NCBI GenBank assembly: GCA_013396525.1
Contig: VWYX01000740.1
Location: 62,001 to 126,000 of the forward strand
Length of the DNA stretch: 64,000 nucleotides
Source: Chaetorhynchus papuensis
Lineage: Eukaryota > Chordata > Aves > Passeriformes > Rhipiduridae
Direction: 5' to 3'
Within the stretch, counting starts at the first letter, position 1. Every line of letters starts with the position of its first letter. This document shows positions 63,740-64,000 of this stretch, one piece after another. The position numbers and the translations under genes were made by a program. The notes beneath the pieces are model-generated. The model searched no databases, was not told the origin of the DNA, and saw only the letters and a list, made by a program, of their open reading frames with translations.

Positions 63740-63830
63740 AGAATTGTTAATATTTATCCCCCACTTTGCATCCCTGTTACGTCACTTCTCTGCAAAAATA
63801 TAAATGCTTCAAATCAGCACCTGAGAGGAG
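63740..63830 (+). promoter_or_regulatory. GHRHR: Predicted GHRHR promoter (TATA, CRE-like and POU-like sites)
   Basis: A TATA element, ATATAAATGC at 63798-63807, lies about 100 bases before the start codon of the exon below. Upstream are TTACGTCA at 63777-63784 (a one-base variant of the CRE TGACGTCA, read on the other strand), CTTTGCAT at 63764-63771 (octamer-like) and TTAATATTTATCC at 63747-63759 (AT-rich, similar to POU1F1/Pit-1 sites). In mammals GHRHR transcription in pituitary somatotrophs depends on Pit-1. The individual matches are short and the promoter call rests on their grouping and on the exon that follows. Confidence 0.45.
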
Positions 63831-63904
63831 AAAGAGAAGTCAAAAAGCAGGAGAAAGATGCTAAGAGAGGCTGAAGAAGTGAAGTCTGGCTCTTGCTTTG
63901 GAAC

Positions 63905-63961
63905 ATGAACTCTTGTTCTTTATACCACTGTGCTCTGCACACCCTGAGTCTGGCAGTGCTT
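63905..63961 (+). CDS. GHRHR: Putative GHRHR coding exon 1 (signal peptide), gene continues past the window
   Basis: A 19-codon frame, MNSCSLYHCALHTLSLAVL, running in phase 0 into a perfect donor, CTT|GTAAGT. The C-terminal half (ALHTLSLAVL) is hydrophobic like the core of a signal peptide; a strongly basic N end is lacking. The start codon context is GAACATGA, with A at -3 counted loosely and no G at +4, so it is only moderate. Class B GPCR genes typically put most of the signal peptide alone in exon 1, and GHRHR follows AQP1 on the same strand in other vertebrates, at about this distance. The receptor binds growth-hormone-releasing hormone and signals through Gs and cAMP. No homology can be read from 19 signal-peptide residues, so the name rests on synteny, the exon shape and the TATA promoter. 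An unrelated chance frame is possible. Confidence 0.5.
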
Positions 63962-64000
63962 GTAAGTAATTGCATGGAAAAAAAAAACCCTTTTACTTCA

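Overview
This window is nuclear DNA from a bird, most likely a passerine. Three observations point that way: a 271-residue vertebrate aquaporin-1 split into four phase-0 exons; many fragments of chicken repeat 1 (CR1), the dominant avian LINE, one ending in the typical avian octamer tail; and a tRNA-Ile/CR1 chimeric SINE of the TguSINE1 kind, known from songbirds. The rest is AT-rich non-coding DNA with short introns of repeats, microsatellites and one assembly gap (2556-2900).

Layout. 1 to about 20090: upstream flank with no recognisable coding exon, a few decayed CR1 pieces and the gap. 20092-38535: the complete AQP1 gene on the + strand. It has a TATA-type promoter (TATAAATA at 20128), a purine-rich leader, coding exons 20255-20644, 34777-34941, 35065-35145 and 36634-36813, and a 3' UTR of about 1.7 kb that probably ends after the AATAAA at 38510. 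About 38540-63770: intergenic DNA with most of the retroelements. These include a young-looking CR1 3' end at 40371-40689 and a nested stack at 55320-56454, where an old solo LTR has been split by a SINE and by a CR1. 63721-64000: a TATA promoter and a short exon coding for a signal-peptide-like N terminus, which I interpret as the start of GHRHR (growth-hormone-releasing hormone receptor). GHRHR is the gene that follows AQP1 in the vertebrate AQP1-GHRHR-ADCYAP1R1 block. The window ends in its first intron.

How they work together. AQP1 is a constitutive tetrameric water channel. GHRHR, if the call is right, is a class B GPCR. They are neighbours by conserved synteny and there is no sign of functional coupling. 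I found no previously undescribed system. The points most worth checking are the nested LTR/SINE/CR1 locus, the putative GHRHR first exon, the loop A insertion in AQP1, and a long imperfect palindrome with a TATC-repeat loop inside AQP1 intron 1.
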